From the NCBI GenBank assembly GCA_021464245.1, contig JADCRB010000029.1, positions 1,664,623 through 1,728,622 on the forward strand: 64,000 nt of DNA. Direction: 5' to 3'. Below are positions 9,091 through 23,042 of the stretch, one piece after another. The notes below the pieces were generated by a model. The model ran no database searches. It saw only the letters and a list, made by a program, of their open reading frames with translations, and was not told the origin of the DNA. How positions within the stretch are numbered: position 1 is the stretch's first letter; each line of letters begins with the position of its first letter. The translations under genes were made by a program, and so were the position numbers. Origin of the DNA: Carallia brachiata. Lineage: Eukaryota; Streptophyta; Magnoliopsida; Malpighiales; Rhizophoraceae.

Positions 9091-12000
9091 ATGGCGTTTA
9101 CTCTATCATCTTCTGTTATCATCTCTCACAGCAAGCTCTTCTTTTTCAATGGCTCCTCCTCCACCTCCCCCTCCATTCAAAGCTCCCATTTCCTCTCTAC
9201 CCTTTTTGGTTGGCGATTCAGTGGAGGCCGTGGGGCCTAGTCACAACCAAAACAGCCCACCTCAAAGTTCAGTGCTACAAGTCCAATGAAAGCAATGCAA
9301 AGGTTGCACCTTTAAATATGCTTTTGGAACAATTTTTTGATTTAGATAATTTCTTCTGTTTCCTGTGATTGGTGGGATTGGTTGTGTAACTTTTGTTGGT
9401 TGTCTTGTTTTAATTTGTTGTTAATTGGCTGTGATTAATGCTGGAACAGATTGTGTGGGAGTAATTGGCCTTTAGGAGAACTAGCATTCATGTTAGTTGA
9501 ATTCTTAATATTTAGCTTAGTTGTGAGAATGTTGGTTATTTCTTTATTACAACTGCAATAACAATGATTGTATTCTGGAGATTGGTGGAGAATATGTGCC
9601 ATTGAATGTGTTGATAGTATGGTGCTAGCTGCGATTCTTAACAGAAATCGTCTCAATGTTGGCATTGCTGGTAATGGTGATAGCGATTTTTCTGGTGATT
9701 TTGGTGAAAGAAGCACCTTCCCTTGAGATTTATAGCACTTATTGCAATGCATTCTTTCAATTTGGTCTCTGATTATTCAGGGTATGTACAATGGACATGG
9801 TTTAACTGATATGCAACTGTCACCTAGTGGACATGGATGGAAGAAACTTCAGAGTCTGATCACTGTGATCCTTGTTTTTTTGGAAATTACTTCACCTTTA
9901 GCTTGGAAGAGTTGGAACTTTTGGTCCATTTCACCAGCAAAAGCAGTACTTTATTCTCCGGACACCAAGGTTCCAAGAACTGGGGAACTTGCTTTGAGAA
10001 GGGCTATCCCTGCTAACACAAACATGAAGAATATACAGGTAGCTATTAATTATCAAGTTTGATCTTATATCACTTCCTGTACTTGCAAAATAATCAATTT
10101 GCAGACCATCTTGCTTCATGCTGCTAGACTTCTCTTGAGGACATCTCATACTTGCTAAGGATACCCCAAAGAAAGCCTTATGGAACCATGGAAGGCAATG
10201 TGAAGAAAGCCCTTAAGGTATATCTTTCAAAAGTTTGTTTTTCAGTTAGTTTTGTTGTGCATGTGAGCATTTTGTTGATGGTATATACTTCGATCTTTAT
10301 TTTCTACTGAAACTTCTCGTGCATTTTATGTATCTAATAATTCTGCATCACGGCCATTCATTCATTCTGGCATTAATTGGATAGTGATAATTCTGAAACA
10401 CAAGTATTTTCACTTGGAACTGTGTCCTTTGCTGTGATTTTAGATAGCGACGGATGAAAAGGATTCTATTTTGGCAAGTGTACCAGCAAACTTGAAGGAA
10501 AAAGGATCTACATTGTATGCATCTCTAATTGACAAAAAGGTATGGCACCATAATGCCCTTATCTTTTGCATTAGTTAGGGAAAATAACTAGAGAGACAAC
10601 ATCCATTGTATGAGAAGAGATATACAAATTGGATTTATATAAATCTATACAATGATGTACATGCACATGCTTGTAGACTTGTATAATCTATGTTACAGAA
10701 GAGAAAGTCCTTTGATTATGCTTTTTGTGAGTTGGAAGGAATACAAGAGCATGATTAGAAATTAATATCATGCATGGAAGATGAGTTAAAGTTGTGCTGT
10801 AAAATATAGAGACTGCAGTACTGCATCGAGTCTCTTAGTGTGTGTCTTTGTGATTTATGTTGAAAGCCAATCGAGAAGCTCAGTTTACCGGGCTACTACT
10901 GTATGGATTTGTTGGGATGACAGTGAAGTAATTTTGGCTTGATAGGGTGGTTTGCAAGCGCTCCTTCAATGCATCAAGGATCAGGACCCAGATAAAGTCT
11001 CTGTTGCCCTTGCATCTTCGCTTGATACAGTTGCAGAACTGGAGTTGCTTCAGGTAAAAATGATTGTTTAGTGATACTGGATGATCTCTATGCATCATTC
11101 AGGTATACATTAGAATTAGTGACCAAATGAACATGAACTCAGTTTCCTTTTTCAACAGGCTCCTGGTTTATCATTTTTGTTGCCCCAGCAATTCTTGAAA
11201 TATCCAAGGTTAGTTCTCTACAAGATTATTCAGATGTATTTCATTTCTATTTTAATTGGGCTTTCTGTGTGCATATTGTGTTGGACAATACTTGCAGTCA
11301 TTTGATTTTTAGTATAACTTCGTGTCAATAGACAAAAGTATGGCCCTGGACTATGTGATTGTGTCGGATTAGAGTCACCAACTCTGAATTTTCGATCAAA
11401 TATTGTTTTTCTTTCTTTTTTTTTTTTTTTTTTGCAGAAATGAATGGGTAGTTCAAGGTGCGTAATGATCCAAAACTTGATCGCTTGAGGCAAAGAGGAA
11501 TATGTCATGACTTATTGCAGTTCATGTCATGTGAATGCTGAATGCCCCATGAAAAATCGAACTAATGATGCCGAGGATGGAAATAGTATATTAATGGCAA
11601 TTTAATAGTACTTGTTATAGATGTTGGAAGTGTAAAATACTTATTATCAATGATGATAATGCAAAAAACGCACTAACATTAGAATTGATTGCTTTAATGT
11701 AATCTCACATATGGCCACGGAGTGCGTGGATTTTTTTTCCTCACTACGACAGTAAATTGTACAGGAACAGTACAAGGAGTAACTTGAAGTTTAAATTCGA
11801 AATCCGATCCTAAAGGCATGTATAAACCTACAAATGCAGAAACACTCTCTTTTAATGCCTTGTCTCAAAGCCACTAAATTTCACAACTCCCCATGATCTA
11901 TGTAGAAAGTTTGCTGTTTACCTGATCCTAGTCAGATAGAAATGATGAATGGCCAAAATCTGTTGTATATGACAACTTCAAATAAGAAACTGCTGACGAA

Positions 12001-13664
12001 ACAGAATTTGACATGGCATCAATGAATCTGTTCCTCAATAACAATATTCACATAATCCAAACCAAATGGAATTCAAAAATCAACATGGAAATCAACAATA
12101 CTTGTTGGTTTGATAATGCAGTGTATTAGTTGAGAAGCTCTTTGCTATGTGCAAGATTACCTATCTGATTTGCTTTCAATGGATTTTGCTATATTTGATA
12201 AATTTTCTTTGCATGGATATATTTATTTATTGGATTCTATGTATCTGTAGGATGACGGGCAGAGGAACAGTTGAATTCACCATTGAAAAAGGAGATGATT
12301 CAACATTTTCCCCAGAAGCTGGTGGTGAAGAGAGGAAGACTGCCAAAATTCAGGTGGGATGACTATCAAAAAATGATATTTTCAGTATATTTTCATTTGA
12401 TTGCTGCCTACATTTTTTTTTCAGTACATCAGAGTTAGCCTACAAGTTTGTTTTGATAAATGTATTTTAGTACAGGCGTAGATGTATTGAATATTATGAT
12501 TGGTCCAAAGTCCTATGCTAGCACCTTTGATGTTATGTTGCTAATGAATCTAAAGTTGATTGCACTCATATTTTATTCATGCAAACTGATCGTTAGCTCA
12601 TAAATTCAGGTTATCATAGATGGATATTCAGCACCGTTAACTGCTGGAAATTTCGTGAAACTGGTAAGGTAGTTGACCCTCACTTCATCCTCATGGAAAC
12701 TTTTGCTTCCAGCGTTCTATCCTCTACATTTTATTTCACCCTTGGTTGAGTTCTTTCAATATCCAACAATCACGAGCTAATGTGCCTTTTAGAAAAATAA
12801 AAAGGCTAATTATCGCTGGCTTATTATCTTCTTTCACTTTATAGTCCTTTTTTTACCTGTTATGGTTGGACTTTGAAAATTTCTGTGTTGTTCTTACGAA
12901 ATGCATAATTTAGTTACCATTATTGCAGATAATTGATGGAGCATACGATGGGGCAAAGCTCAGCTGCACTAATCAAGCTATTCTAACTGACAATGGGACT
13001 GACAAGAATACTGGTTACAGTGTTCCCCTAGAGATCATGCCGTCTGGGCAATTTGAGCCCTTATACCGAACAACGTTGAGTGTGCAAGTACAAAGATCGC
13101 ATTCATAATTAGTAATTAAAGTTCTTGCTGTTGCGGTGACCTTTTAATTCAATGTCTGATTGTTCTTATTTTCCCCTATAACACCTTTCAAGGATGGAGA
13201 ATTGCCCGTGCTTCCACTATCTGTTTATGGAGCTGTCGCAATGGCACACAGTGAGGATTCTGAGGAATACTCAGCACCATATCAGTTTTTCTTCTATCTT
13301 TATGATAAAAGAAATGTAAGCCAAATCTGATAATATTGGTTTCTAATTTGCAAGGATTATAGATGTACGAACTTCTTTCGCATCTAATGGCATTTTGATG
13401 TACCTTTCTCGTAGGCCGGCTTAGGAGGGTTGTCTTTTGACGAAGGACAATTTTCGGTTTTTGGGTATGCCTTTAGAGGGTTATTTTTCTCTCCAATAAT
13501 GCTCTTGTATATTTTGTTCTCTTTGGTCATTACTAACATTTTCAGCACACAGATACACAACGATGGGGAGAGACATTCTTTCACAGATAAAAACTGGGGA
13601 CATAATTCGATCTGCAAAGCTAGTGGATGGTCAAGATCGCCTCATATTGCCAACTGAAAGTTGA
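9091..13664 (+). CDS. CYP37: Cyclophilin CYP37, chloroplast thylakoid lumen
   Basis: This is a peptidyl-prolyl cis-trans isomerase-like protein of the CYP37/CYP38 group, expected in the thylakoid lumen. Twelve coding exons fit GT/AG borders: 9091-9302, 9781-10038, 10128-10217, 10444-10539, 10946-11053, 11159-11208, 12251-12353, 12610-12663, 12929-13087, 13193-13315, 13415-13464, 13553-13664. The N-terminus is a Ser-rich transit peptide. A hydrophobic segment ends in SPAKA just before VLYSPDTKVPRTGELAL, a plausible lumen cleavage site. A helical region (DISYLLRIPQRKPYGTM; KDQDPDKVS) precedes the cyclophilin domain (APLTAGNFVKL, GAVAMAHS, GGLSFDEGQFSVFG). Total length is about 471 codons, close to Arabidopsis CYP37. 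Exon 1 has 212 bases, one short of the phase needed: the ATG frame reaches TAG at 9238, while the downstream frame is the next one. Either a sequencing error or a real frameshift explains this. Confidence 0.9.
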
Positions 13665-16600
13665 TGATGCTGTTTCTTTCCACAGCAATATTATCAACGT
13701 TCATTCATTGTTTTGTTGCATTTTTTTATAAATAGTGGCAGCCTGACTTGCTTTAGTTTTAGCTGCACTGAAAGTAAAAATCAGATTTCTCTTTACATAT
13801 TTATTCTTTTACCATGTCCCCGATTATGCTTCATTGATACTTATCATGATTCGTTTTGGAGCTACCGATAAGTGCTTCATAGTCTTCGACCGGCTAGCCG
13901 TGTCATTGACAATGTAGGGCCAAGGAACTTCCTCTGCAAAATGATTGTCATATTCTTTCCCACTTTTTTTTTTCTTTTTTTTATTTATTTGAAGGTTCCT
14001 TAGGCCGTCAGTTATACAATAAGAGTAACTCTTTTTATTCTCAGAAACAACACATTTTTTTACAGAATAAGAATTCAAAATCTCTCAATAAACTTAGGAT
14101 GAGTTTTCTTACCAGATCAAAGTCCTCTATCTGCTCTTGTGGATTAGAGTTTTTGTGGGTGCGTAGACCCAGAACATTGGCCCAGGCAAAAAGGGTGTCT
14201 TTTGTTTATAAAATGCGAGTCAGGTGCGCAGTTCCTTTGGAAGTGTTTGGCTCAATTTACGTGATGATTAGGATCTCTTAGCCGTTCTTTCTCTTTCATG
14301 ACCTTGTAAACCGTTTGAATGATGCGTGAAATCCTTCATTGTCGTTCAGAATAGCGCTTCGGTGGTCTCATAGGTCTTCAGGAGGATATACACAGTTTTA
14401 CTCTTAAATTTACATCAAATTTTTTGATCTCGAGTTAAAATTTATTAACTTTTCTATTATATTAAAGTTATGTTTGGTATTTGAGTGAAAAGTGTGTTGT
14501 GGTGTAATAATTGTGTTTTAAACTAAAAGTAATTTTTTTAATATTTGGTAATTCTTTCTAAACAGAGTTTTGCAAACGTAATAATTCTCAAAATTATGGT
14601 TTCACAAAAGTATTTTAAACATGTTTTTAAAGAAAGTGATAAAACCCAATAATAGATCACACAAATTTTGAAAGGAAAAATTAATTCTACCAATTTAAAA
14701 AATTATTAAACATTCCAAATCTAAATTTTTTTTACAACTTTTTTATAATTATTACCAAATAATTTATAATTTTAAATTATAATATTTTTAATCACAATAT
14801 TTTGTTTACAGCACTTTTATTCACAGTACTTTATTTCACAGTAGTACCAAATAGACTTAAGACTTATTTGTATTGTTTGAAAAAAACAAAACAACAAAAA
14901 ACTTTGTGCTAATCAAAACTGGGCAACATTAGTTGGTTTGATTGACGTGCAACCGTCGGCCAAGAACAATTGTATGTTACATTGGCCACGAAAATGAAAA
15001 AATCACAAGGCCATGCGTTTCCAAGAACAAACTAGCGTGTATTTATCTCTATTTTTTAAAAAAATAATAAATAATAATATTTTAAATAATAATAAAATGA
15101 TATAAATTATTTAGTAATTAAAAATTAAAAAAATAATAAGATGGTAAATAAATAAATTTATTTAAAATTAAATTATATAGTAAAATTTTAATTTTTTTAT
15201 TCTTAGTATATTTTTTTCTTATTATTGCCATCCACAATGAGGCATACAACTTGCAGATGTGATCTAAGATAATGTCGATGTTTCCGACTTGAGATGGTTT
15301 CAACAATTCCTGTGGGTTACCTTTGAACAGGTGTACTAGGTTGGACCCACTAATCTTGTGGAGATTGCTTCTTCCACGTGTGCATTCTAATAGCTGCCTT
15401 ATGTCAAATTCGACTGTTTCTATTTCACAAAAAGGGTTATCCAAATGCATGTTTAAGAAACGGAAAAATTATATGGAAACAGAAGAACGTAAGAATTGAC
15501 GTGTGAGATTATTTATATAATTAATTAGTTTATTTATGTAATAAGATATTTAATTATTATAATAAAATTTAAAAATATTATTTATTTATTTTTTATTATA
15601 AAAATTAAGTGTCTTATTTGAATATAATTAAAACATGATCAAATTAATATGTATTATTGATAATTAAATTTAAAAAATTAAATTATTAAATATTATTAAA
15701 AAAATTATATAATTATTTTAAATTATTTATGAAATTAAGCAGAGTAATAGAACTATTTGTGAAGCCAAGTAGGCAAGAAAAAAAAATCGTCACATGGACA
15801 ATTGGACATAGATTATGTGAGTGCTTGAGATAATTCACATGGAGTTTTTTTTTGTTTTTTTAATAATTATTGACCATAATTGGGTTTGTCTTTATATGAT
15901 GCCGTCTATTCTTACACCTAATGTGGTCCAGAAATTTTTTTTTTCCAGAAAATTGTTAATGCAAAAGAACTCTCCTTTATATTTACTTGCAATTATCCAC
16001 TTTTTAGGTCAAATTTTTAAAAGATAAAATGATCTTATAAGCCATCATTTTGATTGCTTTATTGAGCTAATTATTTGTGCTTATTGCTCCTCAAAGTCGA
16101 TATACTTTAAAAAAAAATAATACGGACTAATAAAATAATGTGATTTTTTTATATTATTATAATAAAATTTATATTATTTTATTAATTGTATATAACTGTA
16201 CTTTTTTTAACATAATTTTTTTTAATTATTTTTTTGTCAAAAAATTTATCGTGAGTATGACAGTTATTAAATCTGTGAATTGAAATCAAAGTAATTTTTG
16301 TTTGTTTGATTCTTATTCAACTACTCATAATAAGCAGACCCACCATCCAAGTACTGTTGAACTTGACGAATTTTCTCCGCGTCTAATCATAGTGTCAACT
16401 AGTATTGAGCAGCAACCGCATTCTTGTGTAATTCTAAGAAATTGAGGTGAGCGAAATCCAATGCTCAAACTTAAACATGAGTCATAACAGATAAAAGATA
16501 CGTCAAATAACTATCAAATTAATATTTTAAGTAATAATTTTATCTAACTATATCAAACAAATGTTTTGCTACTCAAAAATTAAAATGCGAAAAACTCGAA

Positions 16601-16973
16601 CAACCATATACTGTTGTTTAATGCGTAGCCAAGCCACATCCTTATGCCCCAACACTAGTGCCTAGATATTAAACATAACAGCAACAAAAACGAAGCTTAA
16701 ATTGACACTGGACTGAAATATTTATTTTTATGACAAATTTCTAGTACTAATCTACGAAAACAGAACTTAAATATTTATTTTTGATGTGCCTTCTCATGTG
16801 GATGGCGTTCATCCTAATAAAACTGACTCGATCCTCTGCATTCCATCTGACAATTACGCGTAGTGTCTGCGATGATTTCCAATGGATCCAATGGAAAACA
16901 ATATAATATACATTTAACAATATTTGTTAATTTATCTTTACAAATTCAACTATCTACCTATAGTATTTTAGAT
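13665..16973. other. AT-rich intergenic DNA after CYP37
   Basis: No complete gene is visible. A GC-richer minus-strand frame at 15190-15450 (about 90 residues, with NPQELLKPSQVGNIDIILD) looks weakly coding-like but matches nothing I recognise. At 14466-14875 a stretch bounded by GTTATGTTTGGTATT and AGTACCAAATAGAC resembles a small DNA transposon. The rest is A/T runs. Confidence 0.4.
14466..14875. mobile_element. Possible MITE
   Basis: An AT-rich stretch of about 400 bp whose two ends carry related inverted motifs, TGTTTGGTATT on the left and AGTACCAAATAGAC on the right. No transposase and no clear target duplication are seen, so superfamily is undecided. Confidence 0.35.
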
Positions 16974-17475
16974 TTAAATGCATTTAGACTTTTTATTTTT
17001 TTTAATTTTACGTTTTACATTTTTGTGATTTTAATTTAACTAATAAACTTTTTTATGATTTTCAATTTTAATAATTAACTCTCTAACAATAATTTGTTAT
17101 TTCTATTAAGAGATTGACTACAAGTTATTTTGTAATCACAAGAATTTTATTATATTTTTATGTAAAAGTTGATGATAGTACTGTTTTAAACACTTTTATA
17201 TCAACTTACGCAGTATATTTAACAAAAATTATGAAGTATATATGTTAACTGTAATCAGTATATATCGAAATTCAATTTAAAAATATATGACATTTTGAAA
17301 ATTTTGGTAAAAAAATCAAAATAATTACAAAACAATATGATTTTAATCAATTTTTATTAATAAATTCATCAAATTTTGACTAAGGAAGTAAATTACAAAA
17401 ATTAAATAATAAGGAATTTAATGTCCAAATTTAAACTACAAAAAAGAAAATGTAAACATAGAGAATTAAATGCAT
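16974..17475. repeat. AT-rich fold-back (inverted repeat) element
   Basis: The left arm begins near TTAAATGCATTTAGAC. The right arm, ending near AAATGCATTTGACC, resembles its reverse complement through the TTTACATTTT and AATTTAA stretches. It has the layout of a MITE with long diverged arms. AT richness limits certainty. Confidence 0.35.
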
Positions 17476-18111
17476 TTGACCTTATTTTATTATTTTTAAA
17501 CATACTTTTAAAACTTGAATCGTTATTGAACCGTTGAGAAAATTAAGTTAATAGGTTAGTGGTCCAAACGGTAACCTGACAGTTGAACATGAAAGTTAAT
17601 TCTTATTTAATAAAATGATAATAAATATTTATAATTTATCACTTTTTAATAATAAACAATCAGTATAATCATATAAAAATAGAATATAAGTTTACTTACA
17701 ACCAAAATAGAATTAAAGTGCAATATATTTAAAATCATTTCTTAATTAAATGAATCAATAGAGCATTCAAATTAAAAACAAAATATTACAGAGTTATTAA
17801 TAAATTATTTATATCTAAAAATAAAATATTATAAAATCATCATATGATTTAAAAATACTATATTTCTAATTAATATAAATAAATGTGATTCACCTTCATT
17901 TTTAATCAAAATAAATAAAACTGAATTGTTGTTAGAGAAATAAATTCACCTTCACTAATTCAAGCCAGTTTAAGTTTGTTCTAACAATTTTAAAGTAGTT
18001 CGTTTCCTACCTCAATTCTATGACAAAACTGAATCAATCCAGCTACTTGCTTATCAATTTTTTGATCTAAGTGATCGGATCGATTCGATTTGTAAAACTA
18101 TGATTTTCAAA

Positions 18112-18594
18112 CGAGATATCCATTTTATAAGTTTTAAATCTTTATAAGTTTTTACATATAAGTTCTAAACTTTTTTAAAATTTCATTTGATTTTTAAATC
18201 TTTTAATTTCGCACCAAATGAGTCTAATTGTTAACGAAAAGTGATCAATCTATTAAAAAATGATTTTGACCTTACAAAAATTATTTAAAAAAAAGTTAAA
18301 TACACTAATTGATAATTTTTTTCATAAAAAATATGTATTTTACATATTTAATTCATATTTTAATTAAAAATATTTTATGTGCATTTTATTATATAAAAAA
18401 TATTTAATTCATTTATTTGATATTTTTTAAATAATTTTTATTAATTTAAACTCATTTATTAATAAATTGACTACTTTTTATAAATAAAAAACTAATTTAA
18501 TAAAAAATTAAAAAATTTAATATTCTAATAAAATATCACAAAAAAATTTATATAAATAAATACAAAAATTTAAAATTTAAAATTATATATCCTG
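18112..18594. repeat. Fold-back element related to those at 24.9 and 28.2 kb
   Basis: The left arm contains TAAGTTCTAAACTTTTTT, ATTTCATTTGA and ACCAAATGAGTCTAATTG. The same motif order opens the elements at 24926 and 28246. The right arm (about 18480-18594) is an AT-rich, diverged complement. The ends are approximate. Confidence 0.45.
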
Positions 18595-18832
18595 CATTCA
18601 AACTAATTAGTTTTAGTTGAATAATAATCCTAATCATCACGACCGATCATCATGTGGCCAAATTTGCAGAAACGTGTTCCATGTTTCCTCGGATTAGAGT
18701 GCCCCGTCAGCCCACCAAATAAATGCAGCTTTTTCTGACATCTTCCTACTCGGAGAAACAAGCAATTAGATTGTGTTAACCGTGCAAACCCAAACAAGTT
18801 CCTCCCATAGCCTCAACTCAGTGAAACCAGCA

Positions 18833-21800
18833 ATGGCTTCTCTGCACACCATTTCTCCTCACGGCCTTCTCTATCTATTCAAACCCAGAAAACCCACCTC
18901 AAAATCCCTTCAAAATTCTCTCTTTCTTGGATCAAAGCTACCCCAGATCTCTGTTTATCTGAAAAACAGGCAGAAAACTGATAAAAATTGGATCTTGAAC
19001 TCAATTGTTCAAGAAGAGTTTGATGTTATCCCAGTGCAGAGTGGGGACAGCACGGACCAGCAAGAGGGAGTGGTTGTATGTCAGGTGGAGAGAGAGGGGA
19101 CCGAGTTGGGGCCGGCGGCTCAGGTCAGCGGGTTCGGTGGTGGCACTGAAGGGCAGCTGTCTTTTGAAGGGTTCTCCTCAGCTTCTTCCAGCTCTGTTGT
19201 TGGGGAGACTGCGGAAACAGAACTGGAAATGGAAAGGTTAATAGATAGAACTATTAATGCTACGATTGTTCTTGCTGCGGGTACTTACGCTATCACCAAG
19301 TTGCTTACCATTGATCATGATTACTGGCATGTGAGTATTTGATTTATCATCTGTAATTTTGTGTTCTAGATGTCTTGTTTCTTTTGGTGCAGCAATTTTG
19401 GGATTTGGCGTGTCAATTTCTATTTCTATTTTGTTGGTTCTTTATTTTATGCATCAGTAGCCTAATTGGTCTTAAACTTGTTTTTGTTTCTCTTAGTTAC
19501 TTCTCGTCTACAACAATTCAACAAGCTTTTGTTTGTAACATCCTCATGTTCCAAAGATGTTAATAATTGTGGAAAGTTTGTTCAAGGATATAAAATTTGC
19601 TCATTCACTTGTTATTTCGCAGTTTAAAGATCCGTTTTTTGTTTTTGAATTGGCTAGAGTTACTAAGTTTTTGCCTGGCTGAACTGGTTTTTGGCCTCTC
19701 TTTGTAGAGGATTTATTGTAGTTGACTTAATTTATTAAATTCTACTGGAGCTATGCTTAGGATCTGGAGTGAAATTGATTTTGCTCTAGTTTGTTCGGAA
19801 ATAGATGCTTGGATCCATTGTAGATGTTCTGAGGCATGGTGCCTAGAGAGTGTGATATGGCATTGAGATCATACTCCTCTTGTGTTGATAATCTATAGTG
19901 ATTGGTAGGCAGTTTTGAATGATTGAAGAATAAAATTGCTTTCAAGGATTTTGTGATTGGAAGGAACTTGTTATTGTGGAAGAAATTGTGATCTACTACA
20001 TTATATTTGAAGAAATCACAAAACAATGAGTATAGTCATCCTTGGTTGTCCTTGAATGGAGCATGCTGTGACTCGCTAATTGTTATAGAAGTAGGCGAAC
20101 TGACATTGCTCGAACAAGCATCATGATGTGGTTGAATTGCGATGCTGCTAAACATGAGTTAGAGGAGGAAGACAGAAATCTTGACACTTATTTGTCAGTT
20201 TTGCTACATAAGAGAACTTCCTTGACCACATATTTTCAAGGACTTATCACTGGGGATTCATGTTTTTATTTAATAGAACTGTAGGCAGTATGTGTCAATC
20301 TTTGATTGAGGAATTACTGGATGTTTTGGCAAGAAGACAGTAATTGATGTGCAATTAAGATCTTATTAGAAAATGCCTCGGAAATGTTGCTTATGTAATA
20401 AAAAGAGAGTTAAAATTTTTGGTTTTCAATTCAAAAGTGAGTGAATTCACTGTTCCTTGTGTCTAACATTCATTTTGGTTTTTTTGTTCCTCCCTTTTCA
20501 TCTTTTATGTTCTGCTAAACAAACTAATTCGTTCCTCATCTTAGTGTTACTAACTTTCTTTCACTATTGGTTGTATGACTTATGTTTGATTTGTTTCTGA
20601 ATTTCTGAACTTTCCTTGATTTTAATCTACTTGTTCTTTGATAAATTTCATTTCTTCTTTTCCCTATTAGGGCTGGACACTTTATGAAATTCTAAGATAT
20701 GCGCCTCAACACAACTGGAGTGCTTATGAGGAAGCTCTCAAGACAAACCCAGTTTTTGCAAAAATGGTCATTAGTGGAGTGGTTTACTCTATAGGGGATT
20801 GGGTTGCGCAGGTTAGTGATATGGGAAGTAAATGTTTGTATCTTGATATTTTGATTAATTGTCCTTAATTCTTATTTGCCACAATTCTTGGTACATCTGT
20901 AGTGCTATGAAGGCAAACCACTCTTCGAGTTTGACCGTGCCCGAACGTTTAGATCAGGCCTTGTTGGCTTTACATTACATGGATCCCTTTCACATTTCTA
21001 TTATCAGTTTTGTGAGGTGACTCCTTACTGCCAATATTTTTTATGGTGGGTTAGTTAGATTCAGCCACTTGAGTCACTGTTGAGTTAATTTCCTTTTCTT
21101 CTAGGCGCTTTTCCCATTCAAAGAATGGTGGGTTGTTCCTGTGAAAGTGGCTTTCGATCAAACTGCATGGTCAGCGGTTTGGAACAGCATTTATTACACA
21201 GTTGTTGGATTGTTGCGTCTAGATTCCCCTGTCACTATCTTCAATGAATTGAAGGCTACATTTTGGCCAATGCTAACTGTAAGAGAACTTCAGATCTTAT
21301 CCCTGTAACTTTGCTTTTATCTGTTTTCTGCAACCGAACTTTGGATCAATTATTCCCATTATTTCCTCGTGCTCGCAATGGGAATTTGAAGAGCGAGATC
21401 ATCTGAACTCTGCACTTTGCAAATAATGTTCTATTGTTTCCAAAATTTTCCATTTATATATACGGTTAGTTGTCTAAAACTAAGTCCTATAAAGCTTAAT
21501 TCTTCTTCACATGGCAGGGGCTTGATTTTATATGTAAGCTATTTCTTGTTCATTGCTTTTGCAGTCTATTTGTGGAAATTTCAGGCAAGCTTATTTGACT
21601 ACATTATATTGTTTAATCGAAGCCTATCTAGCTTGTATTTCACAGTTCTTGAGAATTTTACATTTCACTTTCACCTTAGACCAGATGTAGTACTGATTTC
21701 AGTTGGTTTGGTTGCTTTTGTGTTCAAAGTGGTCAAGTACTCGGCTTGATTTTCTGCTTGATCTCGTGTTTTGGTTGTCATTTTATCATTTGTTGGAAAT

Positions 21801-23042
21801 TTATGCTCTTCATTGATGATTTTTCCGTGTTTACAACTCAACTTAATTTTATTGTTATAATGTGGTTTTCTGTGAAGGCGGGCTGGAAACTTTGGCCATT
21901 TGCTCATCTGATTACATATGGGGTGATACCTGTACAACAAAGACTCCTTTGGGTGGACTGCGTAGAACTCATTTGGGTGACGATACTTTCCACGTAAGTG
22001 TGAATTTTTAGGAATTGTCCTATCAAGGACTGCAGAAACTCTGCTTATTCGAGGAAATCTGGTTAGGATAGCTGAAGGCTAGATGAGTCACTGGCCGATA
22101 ATTTTGTGAGCAATTTAGATATTCTCGAAAGAAAAACGGCATTCCAATGCAATGCATGAGGCTCCCATACTTTAGAATGTAGGAAAATGTCAGATGTATG
22201 CAGTTTTATCTAATAATTTAAATGTTTTGGATAACAAATTCAAAATGAAGAAATAAAAAAGGAGTCAAATAATAGTTGGTGCCTATTATTCTGGCTGATA
22301 AGCTGGTACGTTTGTGGTCTGGGTTCTGTGAAATGAAAGCTTAGGAATCTGTGGTCTTGTTTGTATTCTATGTGCTTGTCTGTTGACCAGCTCTTCCTTT
22401 ATTCTATATTTCTTGTTTTTTGAAAAATTTAAAGCTGCCCACTCTAGTCATTGTCATTGGAGGTCCCACTTCTGAAAAATGATTTAAAACCTTTGATTTT
22501 TCTTCTCTCTATTTTGTGGTGTATGCCATGCCAGCAATAGGTGTGTGGATAGAATTTGTTGGAAACTTGAGGTCCTCACTTTGGTAGAATGAAGCCAAAC
22601 CATCCTTTCTGTCCTTGAATTGTTTTGTCATTTTCTCTTTGTACCTATTTGAAATATACCCATTATTCTCTAATTTCTTTTTTTTTTTTTAAATCTTTTT
22701 TGGCGTTTGACAAAAAGGAAATGGGAATAAAAGTTGTAAAACTGTTCATCAATGAATATTTGAATGAGCCTCAAGATCTAGTCTTGTTTAAACTTATTCT
22801 TATTTGGTTTTTGATAAGGGTCTAACACTGGTATTTCTTGTAACCTTTTTCAGTTACTCAAATGAAAAATCAGAAGCAAGATTATCTGAGGCATCATCTG
22901 AAGTTAGTTCCAGTTCCCTGTCCAAAGGACCTACTGAGGTACAGAAGGAACTGTTTCATGCTTTAGCATATTGTTATATATGTAAGACCACATCAAATGT
23001 TTTGATATTCCCATGTAATTTCATTTCTAATATCAGGAGTAG
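18833..23042 (+). CDS. Mpv17/PMP22 family membrane protein, probably chloroplastic
   Basis: Seven coding exons with GT/AG borders: 18833-19330, 20671-20811, 20903-21016, 21105-21278, 21878-21993, 22854-22938, 23037-23042, giving 377 aa. ATG 18833 starts MASLHTISPHGLL, a Ser/Lys-rich transit-like N-terminus. An acidic linker follows, then the Mpv17 domain: TNPVFAKMVISGVVYSIGDW, FRSGLVGFTLHGSLSHFYY, KVAFDQTAWSAVWNS and WKLWPFAHLITYGVIPV. The C-terminus ends ILSTYSNEKSEARLSE plus a Ser-rich tail. Mpv17 proteins are small multi-helix channel-like proteins of organelle membranes. Length and the YSNEKSEAR tail resemble Arabidopsis At1g52870, as I recall it. The last exon supplies only one Glu codon and the stop. 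Substrate or transport role is unknown. Confidence 0.9.
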
